NCBI GenBank assembly: GCA_963753815.1
Contig: CAVWDU010000004.1
Location: forward strand, 62,001 to 126,000
Reading direction: 5' to 3'
Source of the DNA: CAVWDU01 sp963753815
GTDB lineage: Bacteria; Pseudomonadota; Gammaproteobacteria; Pseudomonadales; Halieaceae
Length of the DNA: 64,000 nt
In this document: positions 37,706 through 47,322 of the stretch, piece by piece
How positions within the stretch are numbered: the stretch's first letter is position 1
Layout: the number at the start of each line of letters is the position of its first letter
The notes under the pieces: model-generated
Databases searched by the model: none
Seen by the model: only the letters and a program-made list of their open reading frames with translations
What the model was told of the DNA's origin: nothing
Made by a program: the position numbers and the translations under genes

Positions 37706-39076
37706 ATGACAGCTTACTCCCAGTCGCAGATCATGTTGAGCCTCTCGCTCTTGTCCTACCGGGGTTTCTGGAACCCGGGCAGGGAGAACCATGCCTCAAT
37801 GGCGCGGGCTATAGTAGCCGGCCTGGAGAAACTGGAGCCGCTGGCTGGCGACTGGAGACTGGTGTGGGGCCCCGGGACCTACCGTTACCTCGGTTCGGTG
37901 TTCGACAGTTCCATGATGTACGTGGTGCAGCATACCCGTGAGCGCGGCCGTCACGCGATTGTTGTCAGGGGTACCAACCCGCTGGCTTTGCTGGACTGGC
38001 TGTTGGGTGACTTCCTGCACCACCGTCAGGTGCCGTGGTACCAATGGAATTCGGGGGCCGAGACGGAGGCCGCCCTGTCCCTGAGCAGCGCGCTGGGCTT
38101 GAATATTTTGCTGGATATGCGTGACGAGCAGTTGGCCGGGAGCCTCGGGGCAGTCCGGGGAGGTGCGACACCGGAGCGCGACACGGCTGCGGTGGGTATT
38201 CGGGATCGGCTGGTTCGGCAATTGCAGCGTTACCAACAGCACTGGAGCTTTGCCGGACAGGTCGCGGGTGGACTGATGTCGACGCTGGGCAACCTGCGGC
38301 GGCTGGACCACCTGGAGCAGAGGCTGACGGCCCGCGAGCAATTGACGCAGGTACTCGATGAGTCTTTCGACGCCGTGGGGGGCGAGGAGCCCGGGGCGAT
38401 ACTCATGCAGAGTGGCGTCGAGCGCGGGGAAGATGTCACTGGGGGAGCTGGACTCCTGGATTTTCTGCGGACGCGGGCGGATCGGTTCGGCGATTCGCTC
38501 GATGTGTGCGTGACCGGGCATAGCAAGGGGGGCGCGCTGGCCCCCGTCCTGGCGCTTTTCCTGTCGGACACCCAGAGTGCCCTGACCGGGCTGGTGCCGC
38601 CTCACTACCGATGGAACTTGGGCAGTCCGGCATCGATCAGCTGCTACGCCTTCGCCGGCCCGACACCCGGTAACTCTGCATTCTCCCGGTACTTTCAGCA
38701 ACGCCTCGGCAGGTTTTTTTACCGCTATGCCAACACGCTGGACCCCGTAACTTATGCGTGGCAGAGTGAGGGGATACAAAAGATAAACGCGTTGTATGGT
38801 GAGGCTTCACCGCCGCCGGAAGGTTTGCAGCGACTGCTGCGGCAGATGGGCTCCGAAGTCGCGCACCTCGATTACTGCCAGCTGGGCGAGGATGTGCGAG
38901 AACCGGGTTTCATCCGCGACCAGTCGGAGCGACATGTTATCGAGTTCACGCCGTCTCTGGGTAGCGAAAAACGGCCCTTCGCGCTGCAGGCAGCGTACCA
39001 GCATATCGGCGGCTACCTGGATGTACTGGGGCTGGACCGGTTTTTTACCGTGCCCGAAGTGATGGGACTGCACTAG
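37706..39076 (+). CDS. Class 3 lipase-fold protein
   Basis: A 456-residue alpha/beta-hydrolase of the fungal-lipase-like (lipase_3) group. The nucleophile elbow is VTGHSKGGALAPVLALF, preceded by HAIVVRGTNPLALLDWLLGD and followed by SCYAFAGPTPGNSAFSRYF and YRYANTLDPVTYAW, which supplies the acidic residue. No signal peptide is evident. ATG 37706 begins the conserved MTAYSQSQIMLSLSLLSYRG; the frame extends upstream without conserved residues. It may act on intracellular lipids, but its substrate is unknown. It is divergent from the secreted lipase. Confidence 0.85.
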   Translation: MTAYSQSQIMLSLSLLSYRGFWNPGRENHASMARAIVAGLEKLEPLAGDWRLVWGPGTYRYLGSVFDSSMMYVVQHTRERGRHAIVVRGTNPLALLDWLLGDFLHHRQVPWYQWNSGAETEAALSLSSALGLNILLDMRDEQLAGSLGAVRGGATPERDTAAVGIRDRLVRQLQRYQQHWSFAGQVAGGLMSTLGNLRRLDHLEQRLTAREQLTQVLDESFDAVGGEEPGAILMQSGVERGEDVTGGAGLLDFLRTRADRFGDSLDVCVTGHSKGGALAPVLALFLSDTQSALTGLVPPHYRWNLGSPASISCYAFAGPTPGNSAFSRYFQQRLGRFFYRYANTLDPVTYAWQSEGIQKINALYGEASPPPEGLQRLLRQMGSEVAHLDYCQLGEDVREPGFIRDQSERHVIEFTPSLGSEKRPFALQAAYQHIGGYLDVLGLDRFFTVPEVMGLH

Positions 39077-39117
39077 CAGTCTGTCAGACTAACGAAACAG
39101 CAGGAGATGACGAGCTG

Positions 39118-42100
39118 ATGATGAAACCTGTATTGCGAAGCTGCCTCGCGGGGCTGTCGATGGTGTTTGCATTGGGCGGCTGGGCCGCACCGGAGCAACC
39201 CGGGCCTGGTCTCAATGCGGAGACATTCACGGGGCTGGAGCTGCGGAACATCGGCCCGGCGCTGCAATCGGGGCGGATCGCGGATATCGCGCTGCACCCG
39301 GAAAATCGCAATCTCTGGTACGTGGCGGTCGGTAGCGGCGGTGTCTGGAAAACCCGCAATGCAGGCACCACCTGGACACCGCTATTCGACGAGCAGCCCT
39401 CTTACTCAATCGGGGCCGTGGCGCTGGACCCGCAGCGGCCTGACACGGTCTGGGTAGGCACCGGCGAGAACGTTTCTGGGCGCCACGTCGGCTATGGCGA
39501 CGGTGTCTACAGGAGTTTCGATGGCGGTGCCACCTGGGAGAACATGGGGCTGAAGGCATCCGAGCACATCGGCATGATCCGCGTCCACCCGCAAGACTCC
39601 AACACCGTGTACGTGGCCGCACAGGGGCCGCTTTGGTCTGCGGGTGGCGATCGCGGGCTTTATAAGACCACCGACGGCGGGCAGACGTGGAACAAGATCC
39701 TGGGCGGCGGCGACTACACCGGGGTTTCGGAGGTCCACCTCGATCCCCGCGACCCGGACGTATTGTTTGCGGTGACCTGGCAGCGCTTGCGCAATGTGGC
39801 CGTACTGCTGGACGGTGGTCCCGAAACCGCCATCCACAAATCAACGGATGGCGGCGCGACCTGGCGCAAGCTGACCGGGGGTCTGCCGGAGGAGGTGATG
39901 GGCAAGACCGGCCTGGCAATATCGCCGGTCGACCCGGACGTGGTCTACGCAACGATTGAATTGGCGCGCCGCACGGGTGGCTTCTGGCGTTCGACCGACG
40001 GCGGGGAGAGCTGGGAAAAGCGCAATGACTACCTGTCTGGCGGAACCGGCCCCCACTACTACCAGGAATTGTTCGCCAGTCCCCACGACAGGGACCTCGT
40101 CTACCAGGCAGACGTCTTCCTGCACTACACCCCGGATGGCGGCAAGACTTTCGTCCGGATGGGGTCCCAGGACAAGCACGTGGATCACCACGCCGTGGCC
40201 TTCGATCCCCGCGACCCGCAATACCTGTTGGTGGGCAATGACGGAGGTCTGTACGAAAGCCTGGACGGCGGCGAGAACTGGCGCTTCATCGAGAATCTTC
40301 CGGTCACCCAGTTCTACAAGGTGACGGCCGACAATGACAAACCGTTTTACAACGTCTACGGCGGTACGCAGGACAACAACTCCATGGGCGGGCCCTCACG
40401 CACTGACACCACCAGCGGGGTTCGCAATTCGGACTGGTTTATCACTCTGAGTGGTGATGGCCACCAGTCGTTTGCCGACCCGGAGAACCCGGACCTGGTG
40501 TACGTGCAGTGGCAGCGAGGCAACCTGAACCGGTTCGACCGGCGCACCGGTGAGACGGTCTACATCAAACCCCAGCCGGAGGCGGGGGAGAACGCCGAGC
40601 GATTCAACTGGGACGCACCTATCCTGATCAGCCCCCACGATACACGCCGGCTTTATTTTGCCAGTCACCGGCTCTGGCGCAGCGATGACCGCGGCGATTC
40701 ATGGCAGGCCGTGAGTGGCGATCTCACCCGGAACATAGACCGGTTACAGGAGCCGGTGATGGGGCGACGCTGGAGTTTTGATTCTCCCTGGGACATGTTC
40801 GCAATGTCCACCTACAGCACAATCACGTCCGTGGCTGAGTCGCCGCTGCAGGAAGGGCTGCTGTACGCAGGGACCGATGACGGGCTGATACAGGTCAGTG
40901 AAGATGGGGGCGCCAACTGGCGCAGTGTCGACAACCTGCCCGGCGTGGCCAGCCACTTCTTTGTCAATGACATCAAGGCCGACCTGCACGATCGCGACAC
41001 CGTGTACGTTGCTGTCGACCAGCACAAGAATGGCGATTTCGCGCCCTACCTGTTCAAAAGCGTGGATCGCGGTATCACCTGGACGAGCATTGCCGGGGAC
41101 CTCCCGTCGCGGCACCTGGTGTGGCGTTTAGTGCAGGATCACGAAAAGCCGGAGCTGCTGTTCGCGGGCACCGAGTTCGGCCTGTTCTTCACGATCGACG
41201 GCGGCAGCCGTTGGGTGGAGCTCTCCGGCAACAGTCCGACGATTCCCTGGCGGGACGTCGTGATCCAGCGCCGGGAGAACGATGTCGTGGGAGCGACATT
41301 CGGCAGGGGGATCACGATTTTCGACGACTACACCCCGTTACGGCACGTCACCATCGATGCGCTGAAGAATGATACGATGCTGTTCCCGGTGCGCAGCGCG
41401 CCCTGGTATGTACCCCGCCAGCCACTGGGCTGTGCGCCGGAAAATTGCCGGTCGGACCTCGGCGCCAATTTCTACGTTGCCCCGAATCCGCCATTTGGCG
41501 CGCAGTTCACCTATTACCTGCCGGAGGCAGTGCTCTCCCGGCAGCAGCGACGCCGTGAGGCGGAGAAGCCGCTGGAAGCGCAGGGCAAGGATACCCTGTT
41601 CCCCGGCTGGGAAGCGGTGGAGGCCGAAGCACTCGAGGATGCCCCGGCGATAGTCCTGACCGTACGCGATGCAGCCGGCGAGATCGTGCGGCATATCGAC
41701 GGGCCTGCAACCGCCGGCTTTCACCGTGTTGCCTGGGATCTTCGCTACCCCATTACTGACCCCTGGCTGCCACCGGAGGAGCGCGAGGCCCAGTGGCGAC
41801 TTCCGGCCGGCGTGTTGGCGGCGCCCGGTACCTATTCGGTCTCCCTGGGCCGGCGGGTGGGCGGAAAAGTTGAAGATCTCGGCCAGCGCCAGAGTTTCGA
41901 GGTTTACTCCATCCGCGAACCGACGCTCCCGGGCAGTGACCAGGCGCGACGGGTGGAGTTTGCCCTGGCGGTGGATGAACTCAAGCGCCGTACCAGTGGC
42001 GCCATCAAGGCGGTCGAGGAGTTCGGACGGTCCGCCGATGCCATCCGCGAGACGCTGGCCAGCTCGAACGCCCCACCCGGACTGTACACGCGGACAGACA

Positions 42101-42471
42101 AGCTTGCTGATCGGGCGACACGACTGCTGGACCGGCTGCGTCAGAACGAGGAGCGGGACAAGCTCGGTGATTCCGGCCCGGTGCCCGTCGCCAGCCGGCT
42201 GAGTTTTGCCGGTGCGGGTGCGCGATCACAGGCCTATGGTCCGACCCCCGCCCAGGCGCGCGCTTTCGAAATCGCTGACGCCGAGTTTACCGAAATCAGC
42301 GCCGAACTCGGGAAACTGATGGGTCGGGAATATCGCCAGCTCATCCGGGCGCTGGATGCCGCCGGCGTGCCCTGGACGCCTGGACGGGGTATTCCCTCCT
42401 CTGGTGCGGCGCCCGGTGACAAGGGCAAGGCAGCCAGGCGGGACAGGAGCGCGAAGCCCGGAGATTCCTGA
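39118..42471 (+). CDS. Exported VPS10/sortilin-type BNR-repeat protein
   Basis: A 1117-residue protein with a signal peptide (MMKPVLRSCLAGLSMVFALG). The body holds at least eight BNR/Asp-box repeats: RSFDGGATWENM, KTTDGGQTWNKI, KSTDGGATWRKL, RSTDGGESWEKR, ESLDGGENWRFI, RSDDRGDSWQAV, VSEDGGANWRSV and KSVDRGITWTSI. They predict a large beta-propeller as in VPS10 domains and some glycoside hydrolases. A C-terminal helical region (about residues 930-1090) follows. Such proteins are widespread in aquatic bacteria with no known role. GGAG lies 8 bp before the ATG. It occupies the place where yajC, tgt and queA usually precede secD. Confidence 0.9.
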   Translation: MMKPVLRSCLAGLSMVFALGGWAAPEQPGPGLNAETFTGLELRNIGPALQSGRIADIALHPENRNLWYVAVGSGGVWKTRNAGTTWTPLFDEQPSYSIGAVALDPQRPDTVWVGTGENVSGRHVGYGDGVYRSFDGGATWENMGLKASEHIGMIRVHPQDSNTVYVAAQGPLWSAGGDRGLYKTTDGGQTWNKILGGGDYTGVSEVHLDPRDPDVLFAVTWQRLRNVAVLLDGGPETAIHKSTDGGATWRKLTGGLPEEVMGKTGLAISPVDPDVVYATIELARRTGGFWRSTDGGESWEKRNDYLSGGTGPHYYQELFASPHDRDLVYQADVFLHYTPDGGKTFVRMGSQDKHVDHHAVAFDPRDPQYLLVGNDGGLYESLDGGENWRFIENLPVTQFYKVTADNDKPFYNVYGGTQDNNSMGGPSRTDTTSGVRNSDWFITLSGDGHQSFADPENPDLVYVQWQRGNLNRFDRRTGETVYIKPQPEAGENAERFNWDAPILISPHDTRRLYFASHRLWRSDDRGDSWQAVSGDLTRNIDRLQEPVMGRRWSFDSPWDMFAMSTYSTITSVAESPLQEGLLYAGTDDGLIQVSEDGGANWRSVDNLPGVASHFFVNDIKADLHDRDTVYVAVDQHKNGDFAPYLFKSVDRGITWTSIAGDLPSRHLVWRLVQDHEKPELLFAGTEFGLFFTIDGGSRWVELSGNSPTIPWRDVVIQRRENDVVGATFGRGITIFDDYTPLRHVTIDALKNDTMLFPVRSAPWYVPRQPLGCAPENCRSDLGANFYVAPNPPFGAQFTYYLPEAVLSRQQRRREAEKPLEAQGKDTLFPGWEAVEAEALEDAPAIVLTVRDAAGEIVRHIDGPATAGFHRVAWDLRYPITDPWLPPEEREAQWRLPAGVLAAPGTYSVSLGRRVGGKVEDLGQRQSFEVYSIREPTLPGSDQARRVEFALAVDELKRRTSGAIKAVEEFGRSADAIRETLASSNAPPGLYTRTDKLADRATRLLDRLRQNEERDKLGDSGPVPVASRLSFAGAGARSQAYGPTPAQARAFEIADAEFTEISAELGKLMGREYRQLIRALDAAGVPWTPGRGIPSSGAAPGDKGKAARRDRSAKPGDS

Positions 42472-42671
42472 GCAGCGACACGCCACTCTCAGCGTCCCGG
42501 GGCCGACAGGCTGCCAGAGCGCTGCCCGCGGGTCCCGCGGCGGAACCCTTCGGCTGGTGCCGGCCCCGCCCGCGGGCTGGCGTCATCGGGATTTTTCTGT
42601 AGAATGTCGCGTTTTCCTGACCGGGGCCACCCGGGTCTGCGTTTCCTGAATCCCTTCCGCCTGAGCAAGAT

Positions 42672-44555
42672 ATGCTGAATAAGTACCCGCTTTGGAAATA
42701 CCTGATGGTCTTGACGGTCCTTTTGGTGGGCCTGATTTATGCGGCCCCCAACCTGTTTGCGCCCGACCCCGCGCTGCAGGTAGCTCCCGAGAGCAGTGGA
42801 CAGAAAATGGATCGGGGAACGCTCGATCGTGCGCTCAAGGCGCTGGATGCGGCCGGGGTTGTACATTTTGGAGAAGTCATCGAGCCGTCTGGTCGCAATG
42901 CCCTGATTCGGCTCGAGGCGGTAGAGGACCAGCTGAGGGCCAAGTCGCTGATTTCACGGGCATTGGGAGACGGCTATATCGTGGCCCTCAACCTGGCGCC
43001 CACCACGCCGGACTGGCTGAGCGATATTGGCGCCCAGCCAATGAAACTGGGCCTCGACCTTTCGGGCGGTGTGCACTTCAAGCTGGAAGTCGACGTCGAG
43101 GCAGCGGTTGCGCGCAAGATGGAGGTCTATTTCCAGTCCATCAAGCGGGCCCTGCGCGAGGAACGGGTGCGCGGTTATGTCACCCTCGACGGGGACGGGC
43201 GGCGCGTCGAGACGCGCTTCGCCTCCGAAGAATTGCGCGAGCGCGCCCGGGAAATCATCAGCGACAAGCACCCCGAGTTGCTGCTGGACCGGGTGGATAC
43301 CGGCGACAGCTGGAATCTCTTCGCCGCCATGACCGAAGCCACGGTCAATGAAACTGTGGACTACGCGGTGAGCCAGAACCTGACCACCCTGCGTAATCGT
43401 GTCAACGAACTGGGTGTTTCAGAACCCCTGGTACAGCGGCAGGGGCAGAACCGCATCGTGGTGGAATTGCCCGGTATCCAGGACACCGCCGAGGCCAAGC
43501 GCATCCTGGGCAAGGTGGCCAACCTGGAGTTCAGGCTGGTGGCCAACCTCGATGCCCCGGCATCCGAGAAACAGCGCTTCGATTATCGCAGCGCGGACCG
43601 CGCCGGTGCCAGCGAGTGGCTGGAGCGCGATGTCATCATCACTGGCGAGCGGGTATCAAACGCCCAGGCCAGCTTTGACCAGAACGGCCAGCCCAACGTC
43701 CAGATCAGCCTGGATGGCGAGGGCGGCACGCTGATGTCCCGGGCCACCCGCAATAACATCAAGCGCCGCATGGGTGTGTTGTTCATCGAACGCAAGTACC
43801 GCACGCGCTACGAAACCAACGATGAGGGTGAAGAAGTGGTGGTGCGCCAGCCCTATGACGAGAAAAAGCTGCTCACCGCCCCCGTGATCCAGTCTGCGCT
43901 GGGTGCACAATTCCAGATCACGGGCCTGGACAGCCCGATGGAGTCCTCCGAACTGGCATTGATGCTGCGGGCGGGTGCGCTGGCCGCGCCCATCACCTTT
44001 GTTGAAGAGCGTACCGTCGGGCCGTCACTGGGGGCGGAGAATATCCGCATGGGCGTGAAGTCGGTGCAGATGGGCCTCGCTCTCGTGGTGCTGTTCATGG
44101 TCCTCTACTACCGGGTGTTCGGCGTTGCGGCGGTCATCGCGCTCACCTGTAACCTGGTGCTGCTGATAGCCTTCATGTCGATGATAGGCGCGACGCTGAC
44201 GCTGCCGGGCATTGCCGGTATCGTGCTTACTGTGGGCATGGCGGTGGACGCGAACGTGTTGATTTTCTCGAGAATCCGCGAAGAAATCGCCAGCGGACTC
44301 TCGCCCCAGATGGCCATTCACGCGGGGTTCGAGCGTGCGGTGGGAACGATCCTCGACGCCAACATCACCACGCTCATCGTGGCAGTCATTCTCTACGCGG
44401 TAGGTACCGGGCCGATCAAGGGGTTCGCGGTGACCCTGTCCGTGGGCATCGTCACGTCCATGTTTACTGCGATTGTGGGAACCCGGGCACTGGTCAATCT
44501 TTTTTACGGTGGCCGACGGGTTGATCATCTCGCGATCGGGAGGGTACCGGCATGA
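42672..44555 (+). CDS. secD: Protein translocase subunit SecD
   Basis: Inner-membrane subunit that uses the proton gradient to help pull exported proteins out of SecYEG on the periplasmic side. One N-terminal TM (YLMVLTVLLVGLIYAA), a large periplasmic P1 domain (about residues 35-440; LGLDLSGGVHFKLEVDVEAA, NTLRNRVNELGVSEP-like TLRNRVNELGVSEPLVQRQG), and five C-terminal TMs with GIAGIVLTVGMAVDANVLIF. 627 aa is typical (E. coli 615). secF overlaps by four bases (ATGA). The usual yajC upstream is missing in this window. Confidence 0.97.
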   Translation: MLNKYPLWKYLMVLTVLLVGLIYAAPNLFAPDPALQVAPESSGQKMDRGTLDRALKALDAAGVVHFGEVIEPSGRNALIRLEAVEDQLRAKSLISRALGDGYIVALNLAPTTPDWLSDIGAQPMKLGLDLSGGVHFKLEVDVEAAVARKMEVYFQSIKRALREERVRGYVTLDGDGRRVETRFASEELRERAREIISDKHPELLLDRVDTGDSWNLFAAMTEATVNETVDYAVSQNLTTLRNRVNELGVSEPLVQRQGQNRIVVELPGIQDTAEAKRILGKVANLEFRLVANLDAPASEKQRFDYRSADRAGASEWLERDVIITGERVSNAQASFDQNGQPNVQISLDGEGGTLMSRATRNNIKRRMGVLFIERKYRTRYETNDEGEEVVVRQPYDEKKLLTAPVIQSALGAQFQITGLDSPMESSELALMLRAGALAAPITFVEERTVGPSLGAENIRMGVKSVQMGLALVVLFMVLYYRVFGVAAVIALTCNLVLLIAFMSMIGATLTLPGIAGIVLTVGMAVDANVLIFSRIREEIASGLSPQMAIHAGFERAVGTILDANITTLIVAVILYAVGTGPIKGFAVTLSVGIVTSMFTAIVGTRALVNLFYGGRRVDHLAIGRVPA

Positions 44556-45466
44556 AAGTGATTCATTTCATGGCGTGGCGCAAGGCGGCCACCATATTCT
44601 CCGCCGTGCTGCTTCTGGTCGCCATCGGTTCGCTGGCGGTGCGCCAGCTCAACTGGGGGCTCGATTTCACCGGCGGAACGCTGTTGGAGGTACATTACAG
44701 CGAAACGGCAGATCTCAATGCGATTCGCGAAATCCTCGAGACCGAAGGATACCCGGGCGCCGTGGTGGTCAGTTTTGGCAGCGACCAGGATGTCATGATC
44801 CGGCTCCCTGACGGTTACTCGGATGCGGAAGGTGCAGTGCTGCTGCGCACTCTGCAGGACAGTTTCGACGGCTCGGTAGAGCTGCGTCGGATAGAATTCG
44901 TCGGGCCCCAGGTCGGGGACGAACTCCGCGAGCAGGGTGGTCTCGCCATGTTGCTGGCCCTCGGGCTGGTCATGCTCTACGTGGCGTTCCGCTTCCAGTT
45001 CAAATTCGCAGTGGGTGCTGTGGCGGCGCTTATTCACGACGTGTTGATCACGCTGGGATTTTTCTCGATCACGGGCATGGAATTCGACCTCACGGTGCTG
45101 GCAGCTCTGCTGGCGGTGATCGGCTATTCCCTGAACGACACTATTGTCGTCTCGGACCGGATTCGCGAGAATTTCCGCAAGCTGCGGCGCGCCGAGCCGG
45201 CGGAAGTGATCGATATCTCCCTGTCGGAAACGCTGGGCAGAACCCTGGTCACCTCGTTGACCACTTTGCTGGTGTTGATTTCCCTGGCGTTGTTCGGGGG
45301 CGAGATGATAAACGGGTTTGCGATCGCCCTCATCGTCGGTGTGATGATCGGAACCTACTCCTCCATCTACGTGGCATCCAACGTGCTGCTGGCTCTGGGA
45401 GTGAACAAGGAAGACCTGATGATCCCGGTGCGTGAAGGAGCGGAGCAGGACGACCTGACGCCCTGA
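44552..45466 (+). CDS. secF: Protein translocase subunit SecF
   Basis: Partner of SecD in the SecDF proton-driven export complex. TM1 (ATIFSAVLLLVAIGSLAV), the small periplasmic domain starting at LNWGLDFTGGTLLEV, and five C-terminal TMs with VIGYSLNDTIVVSDRIREN and the conserved DRIREN box. 304 aa is normal. It starts within the secD stop, indicating coupling. It converges on suhB. Confidence 0.97.
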   Translation: MKVIHFMAWRKAATIFSAVLLLVAIGSLAVRQLNWGLDFTGGTLLEVHYSETADLNAIREILETEGYPGAVVVSFGSDQDVMIRLPDGYSDAEGAVLLRTLQDSFDGSVELRRIEFVGPQVGDELREQGGLAMLLALGLVMLYVAFRFQFKFAVGAVAALIHDVLITLGFFSITGMEFDLTVLAALLAVIGYSLNDTIVVSDRIRENFRKLRRAEPAEVIDISLSETLGRTLVTSLTTLLVLISLALFGGEMINGFAIALIVGVMIGTYSSIYVASNVLLALGVNKEDLMIPVREGAEQDDLTP

Positions 45467-45488
45467 CGGCGGTCCTGCCGCGCGCCGG

Positions 45489-45520
45489 ACGTCCGCCGCG
45501 GCCGCGACCGCAGCGGACGT
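45489..45520. terminator. Candidate bidirectional terminator/hairpin between secF and suhB
   Basis: ACGTCCGC (45489-45496) and GCGGACGT (45513-45520) are exact inverted repeats with a 16-nt loop that is itself GC-rich. It sits midway between the convergent secF and suhB stops. No long T-run follows on either strand, so classical intrinsic termination is uncertain. Confidence 0.45.
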
Positions 45521-45526
45521 GTCGGG

Positions 45527-46339
45527 TTATTTGCTGCCGACCCCCTGGCCGAGCAGAGGCTTCACGGCCTGCAGCACCGGCTTGAAGCACTTGGGAGTGC
45601 CGCAGACAATGTTGCCCGACGCCAGGTAGCGGTCGCTACCATCGATATCTGTCACCAGTCCACCGGCTTCCCTGACCAGCAACGCGCCCGCGGCGAGGTC
45701 CCACTCGGACAGTCCGATCTCCCAGAAGGCGTCGAGACGGCCCGCGGCCACGTAGGCCAGATCCAGCGATGCCGCCCCCGCGCGGCGAATGCCTGCACAC
45801 TGTCCTGCCAGCACCTGCAGGGTGCGAGCGTAGGGTTCCAGCTGGTCGTCACAATGATTTTTGAAGGGGATGCCGGTTCCCAGCAGAGCGCCATCCAGGC
45901 TCGTAATACTGCTGACCCGTATCCGCCGGCCGTTGAGCTGGGCCCCGCGACCGCGCGATGCGGTGAATTCCTCGCGTCTCACCGGGTCGAGTACGACCGC
46001 ATGCTCGACCCGCCCACGGTGAAAGCAGGCGATGGATACCGCGTAGTGTGGAATGCCGCGAACGAAGTTGGTAGTGCCGTCGAGCGGGTCGAGAACCCAC
46101 CGGTACTCGGCTTCCACGTCTCCGGTCAGCCCGGTTTCCTCGCCGAGTATCGCGTGCCCGGGATACGCCTTGTGCAAGTGGTAGATGATCTCTTTCTCGG
46201 CAGCGATATCGACCTCGGTCACGAAGTCGTTGACCCCTTTCGCCCTCACTTCGACCCGGTCGAGTTGATCGGACGCGCGCACGATATTTTCACCCGCCCG
46301 GCGGGCTGCGCGCAGTGCGATATTGATCATCGGTTCCAT
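45527..46339 (-). CDS. suhB: Inositol-1-monophosphatase family protein
   Basis: Mg-dependent phosphatase of the SuhB family, which in E. coli also binds NusA in rRNA antitermination complexes. N-terminus MEPMINIALRAARRAGENI matches the family. Metal-binding motifs are LGEETG, WVLDPLDGTTNFVRGIP (DPLDGT) and EWDLAAGALLVREAGG (WD-x-AA). 270 aa is normal. It is divergent from trmJ across a palindromic promoter region, as in other gammaproteobacteria. Confidence 0.95.
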   Translation of the reverse strand: MEPMINIALRAARRAGENIVRASDQLDRVEVRAKGVNDFVTEVDIAAEKEIIYHLHKAYPGHAILGEETGLTGDVEAEYRWVLDPLDGTTNFVRGIPHYAVSIACFHRGRVEHAVVLDPVRREEFTASRGRGAQLNGRRIRVSSITSLDGALLGTGIPFKNHCDDQLEPYARTLQVLAGQCAGIRRAGAASLDLAYVAAGRLDAFWEIGLSEWDLAAGALLVREAGGLVTDIDGSDRYLASGNIVCGTPKCFKPVLQAVKPLLGQGVGSK

Positions 46340-46372
46340 GTGAACGGTTCCTGGGGGTGGCGGTCGGCGCGC

Positions 46373-46401
46373 GATTATAGCAGGAAAAGTCTGCTATAAT
46401 C
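46373..46401. promoter_or_regulatory. Palindromic back-to-back promoters of suhB and trmJ
   Basis: GATTATAGCAG (46373-46383) and CTGCTATAATC (46391-46401) are exact inverted repeats around a 7-bp centre. Each arm carries an extended -10 (TGCTATAAT), one facing trmJ (TATAAT 46395-46400) and one facing suhB (46374-46379 on the minus strand). No good -35 is seen, as expected for extended -10 promoters. The overlap implies that the two genes compete for polymerase. Confidence 0.7.
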
Positions 46402-46431
46402 CTGCGCCCTGCAGCGCCCGCCGGAATCCGC

Positions 46432-47163
46432 ATGAACCCCGAGAATGTCCGTATTGTACTGGTGCATACCAGCCACCCCGGCAATATCGGGGGTACGGCG
46501 CGGGCAATGAAAAACATGGGCCTGTCACGGCTCTACCTCGTCGAGCCGCGATTGTTTCCGCACGAGGAGGCGCGCTGGCGGGCGGCGGCGGCATTGGATG
46601 TGCTCGAGTCCGCGGTGGTCGTGGGTTCCGTGGCCGAGGCGGTGGCTGACTGCCAGTTCGTGGTGGGAACCAGCGCGCGCGAGCGGCGCATTCCCTGGCC
46701 GTTGCTCGATCCGCGCAGTTGTGCTGCACAGATCGCAAACCTGTCCCGTTCAGAGCAGGTTGCCGTGTTGTTCGGACGCGAGGACCGCGGGCTGACCAAC
46801 GAGGAGTTACAGCTCTGCAACCTGCACCTGCATATCCCTTCGTCGGCCGATTACAGCTCCCTGAACCTGGCCATGGCGGTGCAGATCGTCTGCTACGAGT
46901 TGCGCATGGCGATGACGGAGCTGCCCGAGAGCGCCGACGAACAATGGGACAGCCCGTTCAGCACGGCCGAGAATATGGAGCGTTTCTACCAGCATCTCGA
47001 GGAAACTCTGGTCGAGATAGAGTTTCTCGATCCGGCGGCGCCGAGGCAGCTCATGCCGCGTCTGCGGCGCCTTTACAATCGGCTGCGGCTGGATGAGATG
47101 GAGCTGAACATTCTCCGCGGCATTCTCACCGAGACCCAGAAGCGGGTGCGGGGTGATCGCTGA
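46432..47163 (+). CDS. trmJ: tRNA (cytidine/uridine-2'-O-)-methyltransferase
   Basis: SPOUT-class enzyme methylating the ribose of position 32 in tRNA. Typical start VRIVLVHTSHPGNIGGTARA MKNMG; the SAM-binding trefoil knot is in VAVLFGREDRGLTNEELQLC and PSSADYSSLNLAMAVQIVCY. The C-terminal helices form the dimerisation region. 243 aa is the usual size. It is followed by iscR after ~160 bp; cysE, which often lies between, is absent. Confidence 0.95.
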   Translation: MNPENVRIVLVHTSHPGNIGGTARAMKNMGLSRLYLVEPRLFPHEEARWRAAAALDVLESAVVVGSVAEAVADCQFVVGTSARERRIPWPLLDPRSCAAQIANLSRSEQVAVLFGREDRGLTNEELQLCNLHLHIPSSADYSSLNLAMAVQIVCYELRMAMTELPESADEQWDSPFSTAENMERFYQHLEETLVEIEFLDPAAPRQLMPRLRRLYNRLRLDEMELNILRGILTETQKRVRGDR

Positions 47164-47260
47164 GCGGGCGCCGTTACGCCGGCGACCCTGTTCCAGGCCG
47201 GCCCCGGGGCAGGCTCCGGAACCAGGCGGCAGTGCACAATTGGCCATGACAGGGGTTATA

Positions 47261-47285
47261 AAACTTGACCAGTTTGGTTGGTTAT
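47261..47285 (+). promoter_or_regulatory. IscR type 1 binding site and iscR promoter
   Basis: The 25 bases 47261-47285 match the E. coli type 1 IscR motif (ATASYYGACTRWWWYAGTCRRSTAT) at 19 of 25 positions, with the two half sites CTTGACC and GGTTGGTTAT kept. TTGACC (47265-47270) also serves as a plausible -35 for iscR, so cluster-bound IscR would repress its own gene as in E. coli. The site ends 37 bp before the iscR start. Confidence 0.7.
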
Positions 47286-47322
47286 TGCACACTGGGTTCA
47301 GGTACAGAAACAGGAGCCGGAC

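Noticed and set aside
44025..44528. Minus-strand frame within secD
   Set aside because: Asp/His/Arg-rich shadow; secD is intact on the plus strand.
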